Positions 31,888-39,950 of a stretch of DNA of 64,000 nucleotides are shown in pieces (within the stretch, counting starts at the first letter, position 1; every line of letters starts with the position of its first letter). A program made the position numbers and the translations under genes. The stretch spans positions 124,001-188,000 of the forward strand of contig NZ_JAMXQV010000018.1 in NCBI RefSeq assembly GCF_024703995.1, read 5' to 3'. This stretch comes from Amycolatopsis iheyensis. GTDB taxonomy: Bacteria; Actinomycetota; Actinomycetes; Mycobacteriales; Pseudonocardiaceae. Below the pieces are notes generated by a model. That model was not told the DNA's origin and did no database searches. It worked only from the letters and a program-made list of their open reading frames with translations.

Positions 31888-32726
31888 CACGGCGTCTTCC
31901 GCGACGCCAGCACCGCGTCGTAAAGCTCCTTTTTGGACACTCCGGCCGCCTCGGCGACGTCGGCCGCCGCGGACTTCAGGCGCTCGCCGGCCGCCACTCG
32001 GTCCGACACCTCCGACACCAGGTCCGCCACCGAGACCGCGCGGGGCTCGGCACCCGCGAGCACCACCGTGATCTCGCCGCGCACCCCGTCCGAAGCCCAG
32101 GCCGCCAACGAGGAAAGCGAGCCCCGCTTGACCTCTTCGTACGTTTTCGTCAGCTCCCGGCACACCGCCGCCTGGCGAGAAGAGCCCAGCACCGAAACCG
32201 CGTCCGCCAGCAACGACGCCAGCCGGTGCGGGGACTCGAAGAACACCGCCGTCCGCGGCTCGTCGCGCAACGACGTGAGCCAGCGGGTCCGCTCGCCGGG
32301 CTTGCGCGGCGCGAAGCCCTCGAAACAAAACCGGTCGCACGGCAAACCGGACAAAGCGAGCGCCGTCGTCACCGCGGATGGGCCAGGCAGGCACGTGACC
32401 GGGAGGTCCGAAGCAACACAAGCCGCCACCAGCCGGAACCCCGGATCGGACACACTGGGCATACCGGCGTCCGTCACGAGCACCACCGTCTCGCCCGCGC
32501 GTAACGATTCGAGCAACTTGGGCAGCCGCGCCGTCTCGACGTCCTCGTAGAAGCTCACCACGCGGCCCTGCGGGGTCACCTCCAGCGCGGACGCCAGTGA
32601 TCGCAGCCGCCGCGTGTCCTCGGCCGCGATGACGTCGGCTTCCGCCAAGGCCGAAGCCAAGCGCGGGGAAGCGTCGCGGACGTCGCCGAGCGGGGTCGCG
32701 GCGAGGATGAGGCGGCCGGAGGTCAC
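31887..32726 (-). CDS. rsmI: 16S rRNA 2'-O-ribose cytidine methyltransferase
   Basis: Methylates the 2'-OH of a conserved cytidine in the 16S decoding region. The 279-residue SPOUT-unrelated tetrapyrrole-methylase-fold enzyme has LILAATPLGD near the start, VIAAEDTRR, VVLVTDAGMPSVSDPGF, CLPGPSAVTTALALSGLP and FFESPHRL, all conserved in RsmI. It starts at GTG 32726 and is divergent from pmt by 68 bases, the standard actinobacterial arrangement. Confidence 0.96.
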   Translation of the reverse strand: MTSGRLILAATPLGDVRDASPRLASALAEADVIAAEDTRRLRSLASALEVTPQGRVVSFYEDVETARLPKLLESLRAGETVVLVTDAGMPSVSDPGFRLVAACVASDLPVTCLPGPSAVTTALALSGLPCDRFCFEGFAPRKPGERTRWLTSLRDEPRTAVFFESPHRLASLLADAVSVLGSSRQAAVCRELTKTYEEVKRGSLSSLAAWASDGVRGEITVVLAGAEPRAVSVADLVSEVSDRVAAGERLKSAAADVAEAAGVSKKELYDAVLASRKTP

Positions 32727-32794
32727 CGGGTCAGCCTAGGCTGATCAGCGGATCCCGACGACGCACGCCCCGCCTCGCCCGTAGGATCGCCCCC

Positions 32795-34363
32795 GTGACC
32801 GCCGTGCTGACCCGTCCCGACGACGAAAGCGTCCGGCCGGACCCGGTCGAGGCGCTCCGGCCGCCCACCGACCGCGAAGTGACCCTGCTCGGCCGCGGCA
32901 TGCCGACCGACCGGCTGCGCGGCTGGGTCGTCACGATCGTGCTGACCGTGATCGGCGGCATCGTCCGGCTGCAGAACCTCGGCGTGCCGACCGACAAGGG
33001 CAGCCCGGTCTTCGACGAAAAGCACTACGTGCCGCAGGCGTGGCAGATGCTGCGCAACGGCGGTTACGAAGACAACTACGGCTACGAGCTGGTCGTCCAC
33101 CCGCCGCTGGCGAAGCAGCTGATGGCGATCGGCGAATGGCTGTTCGGCTACAACGGCTGGGGCTGGCGGATCATGCCCGCGCTGGCCGGGACGCTGATGG
33201 TGCTGCTGGTCGTCCGCATCGCCCGCCGCCTCACCCGCTCGACGCTGCTGGGCGCCATCGCCGGCATCCTCGTGATCAGCGACGGCGTGCTGCACCTGCA
33301 GTCGCGGATGGGCATGCTCGACATCTTCATCGCGCTGTTCGTGCTCGCCGCGTTCGCCTGCGTGCTCGCCGACCGCGACCAGGTGCGGCAGCGGCTCGCG
33401 ACGGCCGTGCGCGAGGGCTGGGTCAACGAGTCCGTCTGGGGCCCCAAGCTGGGCTTCCGCTGGTGGCGGTTCGGCACCGGGCTGATGATCGGGCTGACGT
33501 TCGGCGTCAAGTGGTCGGCGCTGTACTACATCGTCGCGTTCGGGCTGCTGACCGTCGGCTTCGACGTCGCGGCGCGGCGCGCGGCCGGCGTCGAGCGGCC
33601 CTGGCTGGGCACGATCCGCCGGGACGTCGCGCCCGCGCTGTGGGCGATCCTGCTCATCCCGTTCCTGATGTATCTGAGCGCGTACTGGGCCTGGTTCGCC
33701 AGCGAAACGGCGACCGACCGGCACTACACCGAGATCAAGGACATCGCGCCGGGCTTCTGGTCGTGGGTGCCGGCGTCGCTGCGCTCGCTCGGCGACTACT
33801 CGGCGAACGTCCTGCACTTCCACGAAACGCTGGTCACGCCCAAGGACAACCCGCACCCGTGGGAGTCCAAGCCCTGGACGTGGCCGATGGGCCTGCGCCC
33901 GATGCTCTACAGCTACGACGGCGACGTCACCGGCTGCGGCGAATCCCGCTGCGTCAGCGCGACGATGCTGATCGGCACGCCGGCCATGTGGTGGCTGGCG
34001 ATCCCGATGCTGGGCTGGTCGGTGTGGCGCTCGGTGTTCCGCGCGGACTGGCGCTACGCGGCGGTGCTGGTGGGCTACCTCGGCGGGTACGTCTTCTGGT
34101 TCACCAACATCGACCGCCAGATGTACTTCTTCTACGCGACCCCGCTGGCGGCGTTCCTCGTGCTGGGGCTGACGTTGTGCCTGGGCCAGATCCTGGGCAG
34201 CGCGCGGCGCGGGTTCGAGAGACGCGGGACCGGTCTGCTCGTGGTGTCGCTGTACGTGGGCCTGGTGGTGGCGAACTTCGCCTGGCTGTGGCCGATCCTG
34301 AACGGCATCGCGATCACGAACGGCCAGTGGGAAGCCGAACGCTGGCTGCCGTCCTGGCGGTAG
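32795..34363 (+). CDS. pmt: Polyprenyl-phosphomannose-protein mannosyltransferase
   Basis: Transfers mannose from polyprenyl-P-mannose to Ser/Thr of exported proteins at the membrane. The 522-residue GT39 enzyme has the catalytic FDEKHYVPQAW loop after TM1, VVHPPLAKQLMAIGEW, RMGMLDIFIALF, and about 10-11 TM segments ending with NGQWEAERWLPSW. GTG 32795. It matches Rv1002c by position and features. It is divergent from rsmI. Confidence 0.95.
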   Translation: MTAVLTRPDDESVRPDPVEALRPPTDREVTLLGRGMPTDRLRGWVVTIVLTVIGGIVRLQNLGVPTDKGSPVFDEKHYVPQAWQMLRNGGYEDNYGYELVVHPPLAKQLMAIGEWLFGYNGWGWRIMPALAGTLMVLLVVRIARRLTRSTLLGAIAGILVISDGVLHLQSRMGMLDIFIALFVLAAFACVLADRDQVRQRLATAVREGWVNESVWGPKLGFRWWRFGTGLMIGLTFGVKWSALYYIVAFGLLTVGFDVAARRAAGVERPWLGTIRRDVAPALWAILLIPFLMYLSAYWAWFASETATDRHYTEIKDIAPGFWSWVPASLRSLGDYSANVLHFHETLVTPKDNPHPWESKPWTWPMGLRPMLYSYDGDVTGCGESRCVSATMLIGTPAMWWLAIPMLGWSVWRSVFRADWRYAAVLVGYLGGYVFWFTNIDRQMYFFYATPLAAFLVLGLTLCLGQILGSARRGFERRGTGLLVVSLYVGLVVANFAWLWPILNGIAITNGQWEAERWLPSWR

Positions 34364-34364
34364 C

Positions 34365-35105
34365 TCACTCCGCGAAGTACGCCCCGGGCGTGACGCCGAC
34401 CGAGCGCCGGAACGCGGCGACGAACGCGCTCGCCGAGCTGTAGCCGACCCGGTGGGCCACCGCTTCCATCGGCGCGCCCTGGGCGAGCAACGGCAGCGAC
34501 GCACGCAGCCGCACCTGCGTGCGCCAGGTCCCGAACGGCATCCGGCACTCCCGGACGAAGATCCGCGCCAGCGTCCGCTCCGCCGCGCCGACGTCGCGGC
34601 CGAACTCCGCCAGGCACCGCGGGTCCGCCGGGTTGGCCAGGATGGCCCGCTCGACGTCGCGGGCACGCGGGTCGGCCGGCGACGGCACCACGATCGGGAC
34701 CACGTCGAGCGGCTCGAGCAGGTCGAACGCCACCGACTCCGCACGCAGCCGCGCCGGCTCGGTGATGCCGTCGCCGGTCAGGTACTCCAGCAGCTCGCGC
34801 AGCAGCGGCCGGACGACGACCAGCCGCGGCGCGGGCCACGACACCGGCGACAGCGCCGGGTCGGCGTAGATGCCGCGCAGGGCCGCCCGGCCGAGCGCGC
34901 CCGTGCGGTGCGGGACGCCTGCGGGCATCCACAGCGCGCGGGTCGGCGGGAGCACCCAGCCGGCGTCCCCGGACTTCACGGCGACGACGCCGCGCGCCGA
35001 CCAGACCAGCTGGTGGACGGGGTGTTCGTGCTCCGGGAACCAGGTGCCCGCCGTCAGCTGCAGCTCGCCGATCAGCATCGCGCCGGGATGACTGTTTCGC
35101 GACAT
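34365..35105 (-). CDS. AraC-family regulator with N-terminal cupin
   Basis: A 246-residue regulator. The N-terminal cupin (residues 10-80: FPEHEHPVHQLVWSARGV, LWMPAGVPHR) would bind a ligand. The C-terminal double HTH includes FGRDVGAAERTLARIFVREC and PMEAVAHRVGYSSASAFVAAF. It is the AraC/NimT-like class that often regulates a neighbouring MFS or small enzyme. The adjacent divergent gene is a methyltransferase, 55 bases away, the most likely target. The 3' end lies two bases from the pmt stop. Confidence 0.9.
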   Translation of the reverse strand: MSRNSHPGAMLIGELQLTAGTWFPEHEHPVHQLVWSARGVVAVKSGDAGWVLPPTRALWMPAGVPHRTGALGRAALRGIYADPALSPVSWPAPRLVVVRPLLRELLEYLTGDGITEPARLRAESVAFDLLEPLDVVPIVVPSPADPRARDVERAILANPADPRCLAEFGRDVGAAERTLARIFVRECRMPFGTWRTQVRLRASLPLLAQGAPMEAVAHRVGYSSASAFVAAFRRSVGVTPGAYFAE

Positions 35106-35160
35106 CGGTTGGCAGCCTATCGGCTGTCGGCCACCGGAATGTCGCTTTAGCGTCGTGGGT

Positions 35161-35730
35161 ATGCCGATGAACCTGATCCACCGCAAGCTCTGCAGCTCCG
35201 CGAAGTGGGCGGACACGGTCGAAGAGCGCCTGAAGCCGTGGCTGGCCGAGCGCGAGCTCGGCGACGACGTCCTCGAGATCGGCCCCGGCTTCGGCGCCAC
35301 GACGAAGGTGCTGCTCGACGTCGTCCCGAAGCTGACGGTCCTGGAGATCGACCACGCGTCGAGCGAGCTGCTGCGCGCGGAGTACGGCGACCGCGCGGAG
35401 GTGGTGGAGGGCAGCGGCGCGGAGATGCCGTTCGAGACGGGCCGGTTCTCGGCGGTGGTGTGCTTCACGATGCTCCACCACGTGCCGACGGTCGGGCTGC
35501 AGGACGCGATCTTCGCGGAGGCGGCCCGGGTGCTGCACCCGGGCGGCACGTACTGCGGCAGCGACAGCCAGCTGAGCTTCCGCTTCCGCCTGCTGCACAT
35601 CGGCGACACGATGAACGTCCTCGACGCGGCGACCCTGCCGGGGCGGCTCGAACGAGCGGGCTTCGAGCGGGTGGAGGTGAAGGCACGGCCGAAGGAGATC
35701 GTGATCTTTTCGGCCGTGAAGCCCGGCTAA
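35161..35730 (+). CDS. Class I SAM-dependent methyltransferase
   Basis: A 189-residue small methyltransferase. Motif I is VLEIGPGFGATTKVLL near residue 40, followed by LTVLEIDHASSELL, EMPFETGRFSAVVCFTMLHHV and LHPGGTYCGSDS. Substrate unknown. ATG 35161 is preferred; GTG 35155 is an alternative two codons earlier. It is divergent from the AraC gene and overlaps the convergent zinc-ribbon gene by four bases. Confidence 0.85.
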   Translation: MPMNLIHRKLCSSAKWADTVEERLKPWLAERELGDDVLEIGPGFGATTKVLLDVVPKLTVLEIDHASSELLRAEYGDRAEVVEGSGAEMPFETGRFSAVVCFTMLHHVPTVGLQDAIFAEAARVLHPGGTYCGSDSQLSFRFRLLHIGDTMNVLDAATLPGRLERAGFERVEVKARPKEIVIFSAVKPG

Positions 35731-36074
35731 GTCAGCCAGCAGGGCGTGCTGCAGGCCGGGCAGAACGCGCGCTTGGCCGTGGAGACCACGTCGAGGCCGC
35801 ACTCGGGACAGGTGCCCGATTCCCAGTTTCCCGACGCCGGGCCGAACCCGCCGTCGTAGTACTCCCGGTCCGGCCAGGCCACGACGTCGACGCTCGGCCC
35901 CAGATCACGGCGGCCGCTCACCCACCAGACCTCGGCGAGGCACAGGGTGTTGGGCGTGGCGCCCCTCGGCTTGGCGTATGCGGGCAGCACCCGCCGGAGC
36001 ACGTCGACCAGCTCGGGCAGCGGCAAGCGCGACAACCCGCTCGCCAGCGCCGCCCGCTCGTCGTCCGTGGTCAC
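35727..36074 (-). CDS. Small zinc-ribbon protein coupled to a Ser/Thr kinase
   Basis: A 115-residue hypothetical protein. The N-terminal half is helical (LPLPELVDVLRRVLPAYAKP), the middle has VWWVSGRRDLGPSVDVVAWPD, and the C-terminus has a CPECG-N13-CPAC pattern expected to bind zinc. GTG 36074 overlaps the kinase stop (GTGA), so it is translated with the kinase and could be its partner or substrate. No known family recognised. Confidence 0.65.
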   Translation of the reverse strand: MTTDDERAALASGLSRLPLPELVDVLRRVLPAYAKPRGATPNTLCLAEVWWVSGRRDLGPSVDVVAWPDREYYDGGFGPASGNWESGTCPECGLDVVSTAKRAFCPACSTPCWLT

Positions 36075-37828
36075 CGGCGCGGCAGCTGGCCACCCGGCTG
36101 CCGCGGCACGACCCGCGTCACCGGACCGTCAGCCGACTTCCCGGCCCGCGACAGCCACCCCTCCACCTCACGCCGCACAGCGTTCAGCGTCGGACGTCGC
36201 CGCGGCTCCGGGTCCAGCGAAGCCGCCAGCAGCCGCGCGTGCGCACTCCGCTGAGGCAGCCGCGACACCGGCTCCGCTCGAGCCGCCGCCATCAACGCCG
36301 CCATCGGTGTCTCGCGAGTACCTCGCGGTGGCTGGCCCGACAGCGCGTAGCTGATCGTCGCCGCCAGTTGCCAGGCGTCCGACGCCGGTGAGGCCGCCGA
36401 GCCCATGGCCTGCTCCGGGGCCACGAAGTCCGGCGTGCCGATCATCATGCCCGTCGCCGTCATCTTCGAGTCGCCCTGGCTGCGGGCGATGCCGAAGTCG
36501 ATCAGGTGGGCCAGGCCGCTCGGGTCCAGCACGATGTTCGACGGCTTGATGTCGCGGTGCAGGACGCCCTTCTCGTGCGCCGCCGCCAGCGCGCCCGCCA
36601 TCGTCGCCCACAGGCGGCCCGCGGCGACGTCGTCGAGGGGGCCCTGGCCGTCGACCAGCTCGGCCAGCGGCCGGCCTTCCAGGTACTCCATGACCAGCGC
36701 GAGGCCGTCCGGCTCCTCGGCGAGGTCGTACACCTTGACGCAGTTCGGGTGGCTGACCACGGCCAGCGCGCGGGCCTCGCGCTGCATGCGCTCGGCGGTG
36801 TCGCGGTCCGGCGCGTGCGCGATCTTCAGCGCGACCGTGCGGTTGAGCTGGGTGTCGACGGCCTGCCAGACCGTGCCGAACCCGCCGGCGCCGAGCTGCT
36901 TGACGCGCCGGTAACGGCTGCCGCCGGCGTTGCGCGAGCCCGGCGGGGGCGGGATCGGGCCGGGCGCGGCGGCCAGCGCCCCGGCCATCGGCGGGGGCTC
37001 GGGCGCCGACGCCAGCGCGGTCTTCGGGTACGGCTTGTTGATCGGCGGCGGGGGCGGCGGAGGCGGGGTCGGGCGCGGCTGCAGCTGCGACTGCGGCGGG
37101 CGGTGCGGCTCCTGGTCGCGCTGCGGCGGCGCGTCGGACCGGTTGATCACCGACCAGGGCGGCGGCCCGACCATCGCGACCGGGATCAGGCCCAGCACGC
37201 TGAACGGCAGGAACCCGAGCCAGAAGTGCAGCGCGGTGTTCGCCTCCATGCCGACGCTGAACACCAGCATCGCGGCGAACGGGATCCAGAAGAACCGCGA
37301 CGGCCACTTCGGCCCGCGGCGGAAGGCCGTGCGGCCCTGCAGCATGACGAACAGCAGCGAGCCGGCGCCCAGCACGATGAACGCCAGCAGGTAGACGAAG
37401 AACGGGATGTCACTGCCGTGGCGGGCGAACAGCACGTCGTAGACGCTCTGGCCGCCGCCCAGGTAGTCCTTCTGGCTGCCGACCCAGCAGCCGCCCACGC
37501 TGTCGAGCGAGGACAGCTCGTTCTTGCTCAGGCCGGTCTTGCCGCCGGCGAACGCCGCGCGGTACACGCCCGACACGCCGTTGGACAGCAGCCACGGCAG
37601 CACCAGCGCGCTGACCAGGCCGATCGCGCCGAAGACGCCCAGCGTCGTGGCGTCGTAGCGGTTGCCCGTGCCCTTGCGGATGATCGACACCGCCAGCGCG
37701 CCGATCGGCGGGACCAGCGCGACGAGCGCGCCGGCCGCACTCGTGGCCCAGACCCAGTCGCCGGGGCAGAAGCCCGGGCCGAACAAGGAATGGGCTAGCG
37801 AGAGCAACGCGCTCGCGAGTCCGTTCAC
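36071..37828 (-). CDS. Membrane Ser/Thr protein kinase with N-terminal TM domain
   Basis: A 585-residue Hanks-type kinase with reversed layout. An N-terminal membrane domain (about five hydrophobic segments between residues 30 and 222) has an extracytoplasmic loop around residues 88-135. A Pro-rich linker (230-300, with PTPPPPPPPP) leads to the kinase at 306-560. LGAGGFGTVW, VALK (Lys335), HRDIKPSN (Asp426), DFG (444-446) and GTPDFVAPEQ are all present, so it should be active. The usual PknB-like layout has the kinase first and the TM after. GTG 37828. The membrane part may sense an envelope signal. Confidence 0.87.
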   Translation of the reverse strand: MNGLASALLSLAHSLFGPGFCPGDWVWATSAAGALVALVPPIGALAVSIIRKGTGNRYDATTLGVFGAIGLVSALVLPWLLSNGVSGVYRAAFAGGKTGLSKNELSSLDSVGGCWVGSQKDYLGGGQSVYDVLFARHGSDIPFFVYLLAFIVLGAGSLLFVMLQGRTAFRRGPKWPSRFFWIPFAAMLVFSVGMEANTALHFWLGFLPFSVLGLIPVAMVGPPPWSVINRSDAPPQRDQEPHRPPQSQLQPRPTPPPPPPPPINKPYPKTALASAPEPPPMAGALAAAPGPIPPPPGSRNAGGSRYRRVKQLGAGGFGTVWQAVDTQLNRTVALKIAHAPDRDTAERMQREARALAVVSHPNCVKVYDLAEEPDGLALVMEYLEGRPLAELVDGQGPLDDVAAGRLWATMAGALAAAHEKGVLHRDIKPSNIVLDPSGLAHLIDFGIARSQGDSKMTATGMMIGTPDFVAPEQAMGSAASPASDAWQLAATISYALSGQPPRGTRETPMAALMAAARAEPVSRLPQRSAHARLLAASLDPEPRRRPTLNAVRREVEGWLSRAGKSADGPVTRVVPRQPGGQLPRR

Positions 37829-38013
37829 CGCCGGATCCCCTCACTGTCCGTGTTCACTTCGTGCCTTCACGCGGCATTTCCCCGCGGTCCAGCTTAGGAC
37901 GCTCCCGGCCGCCGCGAGGTTGCCGGGTCTTCAGGGTGCCCGGAATCCGGCGAGCCCGCCGCTCCCGCGTCATGATGGGGTCGGTCCGGACGATCGACGC
38001 GAAGGAGCGGGGC

Positions 38014-39885
38014 ATGGGCGCGTACTCCGAAGCCTACCGGCGGAGCCTGGCCGAGCCGGACGCGTTCTGGCTGGCCGCGGCGGAGAAAATCAGCTGGAGC
38101 AAGGCTCCGGAGAAGGCGCTGGACGACACGAACCCGCCGTTCTTCCGGTGGTTCCCGGACGCCGAGCTGAACACCGCGTACAACGCGCTCGACCGGCACG
38201 TCGAGGCCGGCCGGGGCGGGCAGGCCGCACTGATCTGGGACTCTCCCGTGACCGGACGGCAACGCACCTACACCTACGAAGAGCTGCGTGACGAGGTCGC
38301 GAAGTTCGCCGGCGCGCTCAGCTCCCTGGGTGTCACGAAGGGTGACCGGGTCATCGTCTACCTGCCGATGGTGCCCGAGGCGGCCGCCGCGATGCTGGCC
38401 TGCGCGCGAATCGGCGCGGTGCACTCAGTGGTCTTCGGCGGCTTCGCGCCGAAGGAGCTCGCGGCGCGGATCGAAGACGCGAAACCCAAGGTCATCCTGG
38501 CCGCCTCCTGCGGCATCGAGCCGACGCGGGTCGTCGAGTACAAGCCGATCATCGAAGACGCGCTCGCGCTGACCGAGCACCAGCCGGACCACGTCGTCGT
38601 GCTGCAGCGCGAGCAGGCGCCGGCCGAGCTGACCGCGCGTGACCTCGACTGGGCCGAGCTGGCATCGGGCGCCACCCCGGCCGATCCGGTGCCGGTCGCC
38701 GCGACCGATCCGCTGTACATCCTCTACACGTCCGGGACGACCGGGAAGCCGAAGGGCGTCGTGCGCGACACCGGCGGCCACGCGGTCGCGCTCGCCTACT
38801 CGATGGACGCGGTCTACGACGTCCACGCGGGCGACATCTGGTGGACGGCCTCCGACGTCGGCTGGGTCGTCGGGCACTCCTACATCGTCTACGCGCCGCT
38901 GCTGGTCGGCGCGACGACCGTGCTCTACGAGGGCAAGCCCGTCGGCACGCCGGACGCGGGCGCGTTCTGGCGCGTCATCGCCGAACACGGCGTCCAGGCG
39001 CTGTTCACCGCGCCGACCGCGCTGCGGGCGATCAAGAAGCTCGACCCGGACGCTCTCGAACTGCAGAAGTACGACCTCAAGGCGTTCAAGACGCTCTTCA
39101 TGGCCGGTGAGCGGCTCGACCCGGAGACCTACCACTGGGCGCACGACAAGCTCGGCACGCCGGTGATCGACCACTGGTGGCAGACCGAGACCGGCTGGCC
39201 GATCGCGGCCAACCTCCGCGGCGTCGAGCCGATGGCGGTCAAGCCGGGTTCGGCGACCGTACCCGTGCCCGGCTGGGACGTCCGGATCCTCGACCAGGCG
39301 GGCGCCGAGCTGCCGGCCGGGCGCGAAGGCGCCATCACGGTCAAGCTGCCGCTGCCGCCGGGCTCGCTGCCGACGCTGTGGGGCGACGACGAACGCTACC
39401 GCGAGGCCTACCTGTCCCGCTACGACGGCCACTACCTGACCGGCGACTCCGGTTACCTCGACGAGGACGGCTACCTGTTCGTCATGGGCCGCACCGACGA
39501 CGTCATCAACGTCGCCGGGCACCGGCTCTCCACCGGGTCGATGGAGGCCGTGCTGGCCTCGCACCCCGCGGTCGCCGAGTGCGCGGTCATCGGGGTCGCC
39601 GACCAGCTCAAGGGGCAGCTGCCGCGCGGGTTCGTCGTGCTCAAGGCGGGTGCGGACATCGGCGAGGAGCAGTTGCGCGACGAACTGGTGGCGATGGTCC
39701 GCCGCGACATCGGGCCGGTCGCCGCCTTCCGCGATGTGTCCATTGTGGACGCGCTGCCGAAGACCCGGTCGGGCAAGATCCTGCGCAAGACCATGCGCGC
39801 GATCGCCGACGGCCGCGACGAGGCCGTACCTTCGACCATCGAAGACCCGAGCGTGCTCGAAGCCATCCGGAAGGCCCTTCGTTAA
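38014..39885 (+). CDS. Propionyl-/acetyl-CoA synthetase-like acyl-CoA ligase
   Basis: A 623-residue ANL ligase of the PrpE/AcsA class that makes short-chain acyl-CoA via acyl-AMP. Motifs: the N-terminal ACAS region (AYRRSLAEPDAFWLAAAEKI), ILYTSGTTGKPKGVVRD, DVGWVVGHSYIVYAPLL, WWQTETGWPI, YLTGDSGYLDEDGYLFVMGRTDDVINVAGHR and terminal SGKILRKTM with the acetylatable Lys. PrpE-type WWQTETGWP suggests propionate. ATG 38014 follows AAGGAG. No prp genes adjoin, so substrate is inference. Confidence 0.88.
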   Translation: MGAYSEAYRRSLAEPDAFWLAAAEKISWSKAPEKALDDTNPPFFRWFPDAELNTAYNALDRHVEAGRGGQAALIWDSPVTGRQRTYTYEELRDEVAKFAGALSSLGVTKGDRVIVYLPMVPEAAAAMLACARIGAVHSVVFGGFAPKELAARIEDAKPKVILAASCGIEPTRVVEYKPIIEDALALTEHQPDHVVVLQREQAPAELTARDLDWAELASGATPADPVPVAATDPLYILYTSGTTGKPKGVVRDTGGHAVALAYSMDAVYDVHAGDIWWTASDVGWVVGHSYIVYAPLLVGATTVLYEGKPVGTPDAGAFWRVIAEHGVQALFTAPTALRAIKKLDPDALELQKYDLKAFKTLFMAGERLDPETYHWAHDKLGTPVIDHWWQTETGWPIAANLRGVEPMAVKPGSATVPVPGWDVRILDQAGAELPAGREGAITVKLPLPPGSLPTLWGDDERYREAYLSRYDGHYLTGDSGYLDEDGYLFVMGRTDDVINVAGHRLSTGSMEAVLASHPAVAECAVIGVADQLKGQLPRGFVVLKAGADIGEEQLRDELVAMVRRDIGPVAAFRDVSIVDALPKTRSGKILRKTMRAIADGRDEAVPSTIEDPSVLEAIRKALR

Positions 39886-39905
39886 GGACTGTTCCAAATA
39901 GCCCA

Positions 39906-39921
39906 GCTGGTCTGTACCTTT
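39906..39921 (+). promoter_or_regulatory. Candidate DasR (dre) site before the hexosaminidase gene
   Basis: GCTGGTCTGTACCTTT keeps the dre core TGGTCT-N2-ACC recognised by the GntR regulator DasR, which controls chitin/GlcNAc genes in streptomycetes. It lies 30 bases before the GH20 start, where bound repressor would block transcription. Confidence 0.5.
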
Positions 39922-39950
39922 GGGTGGAGTCCCCGACCGGAGGTGCCCTG

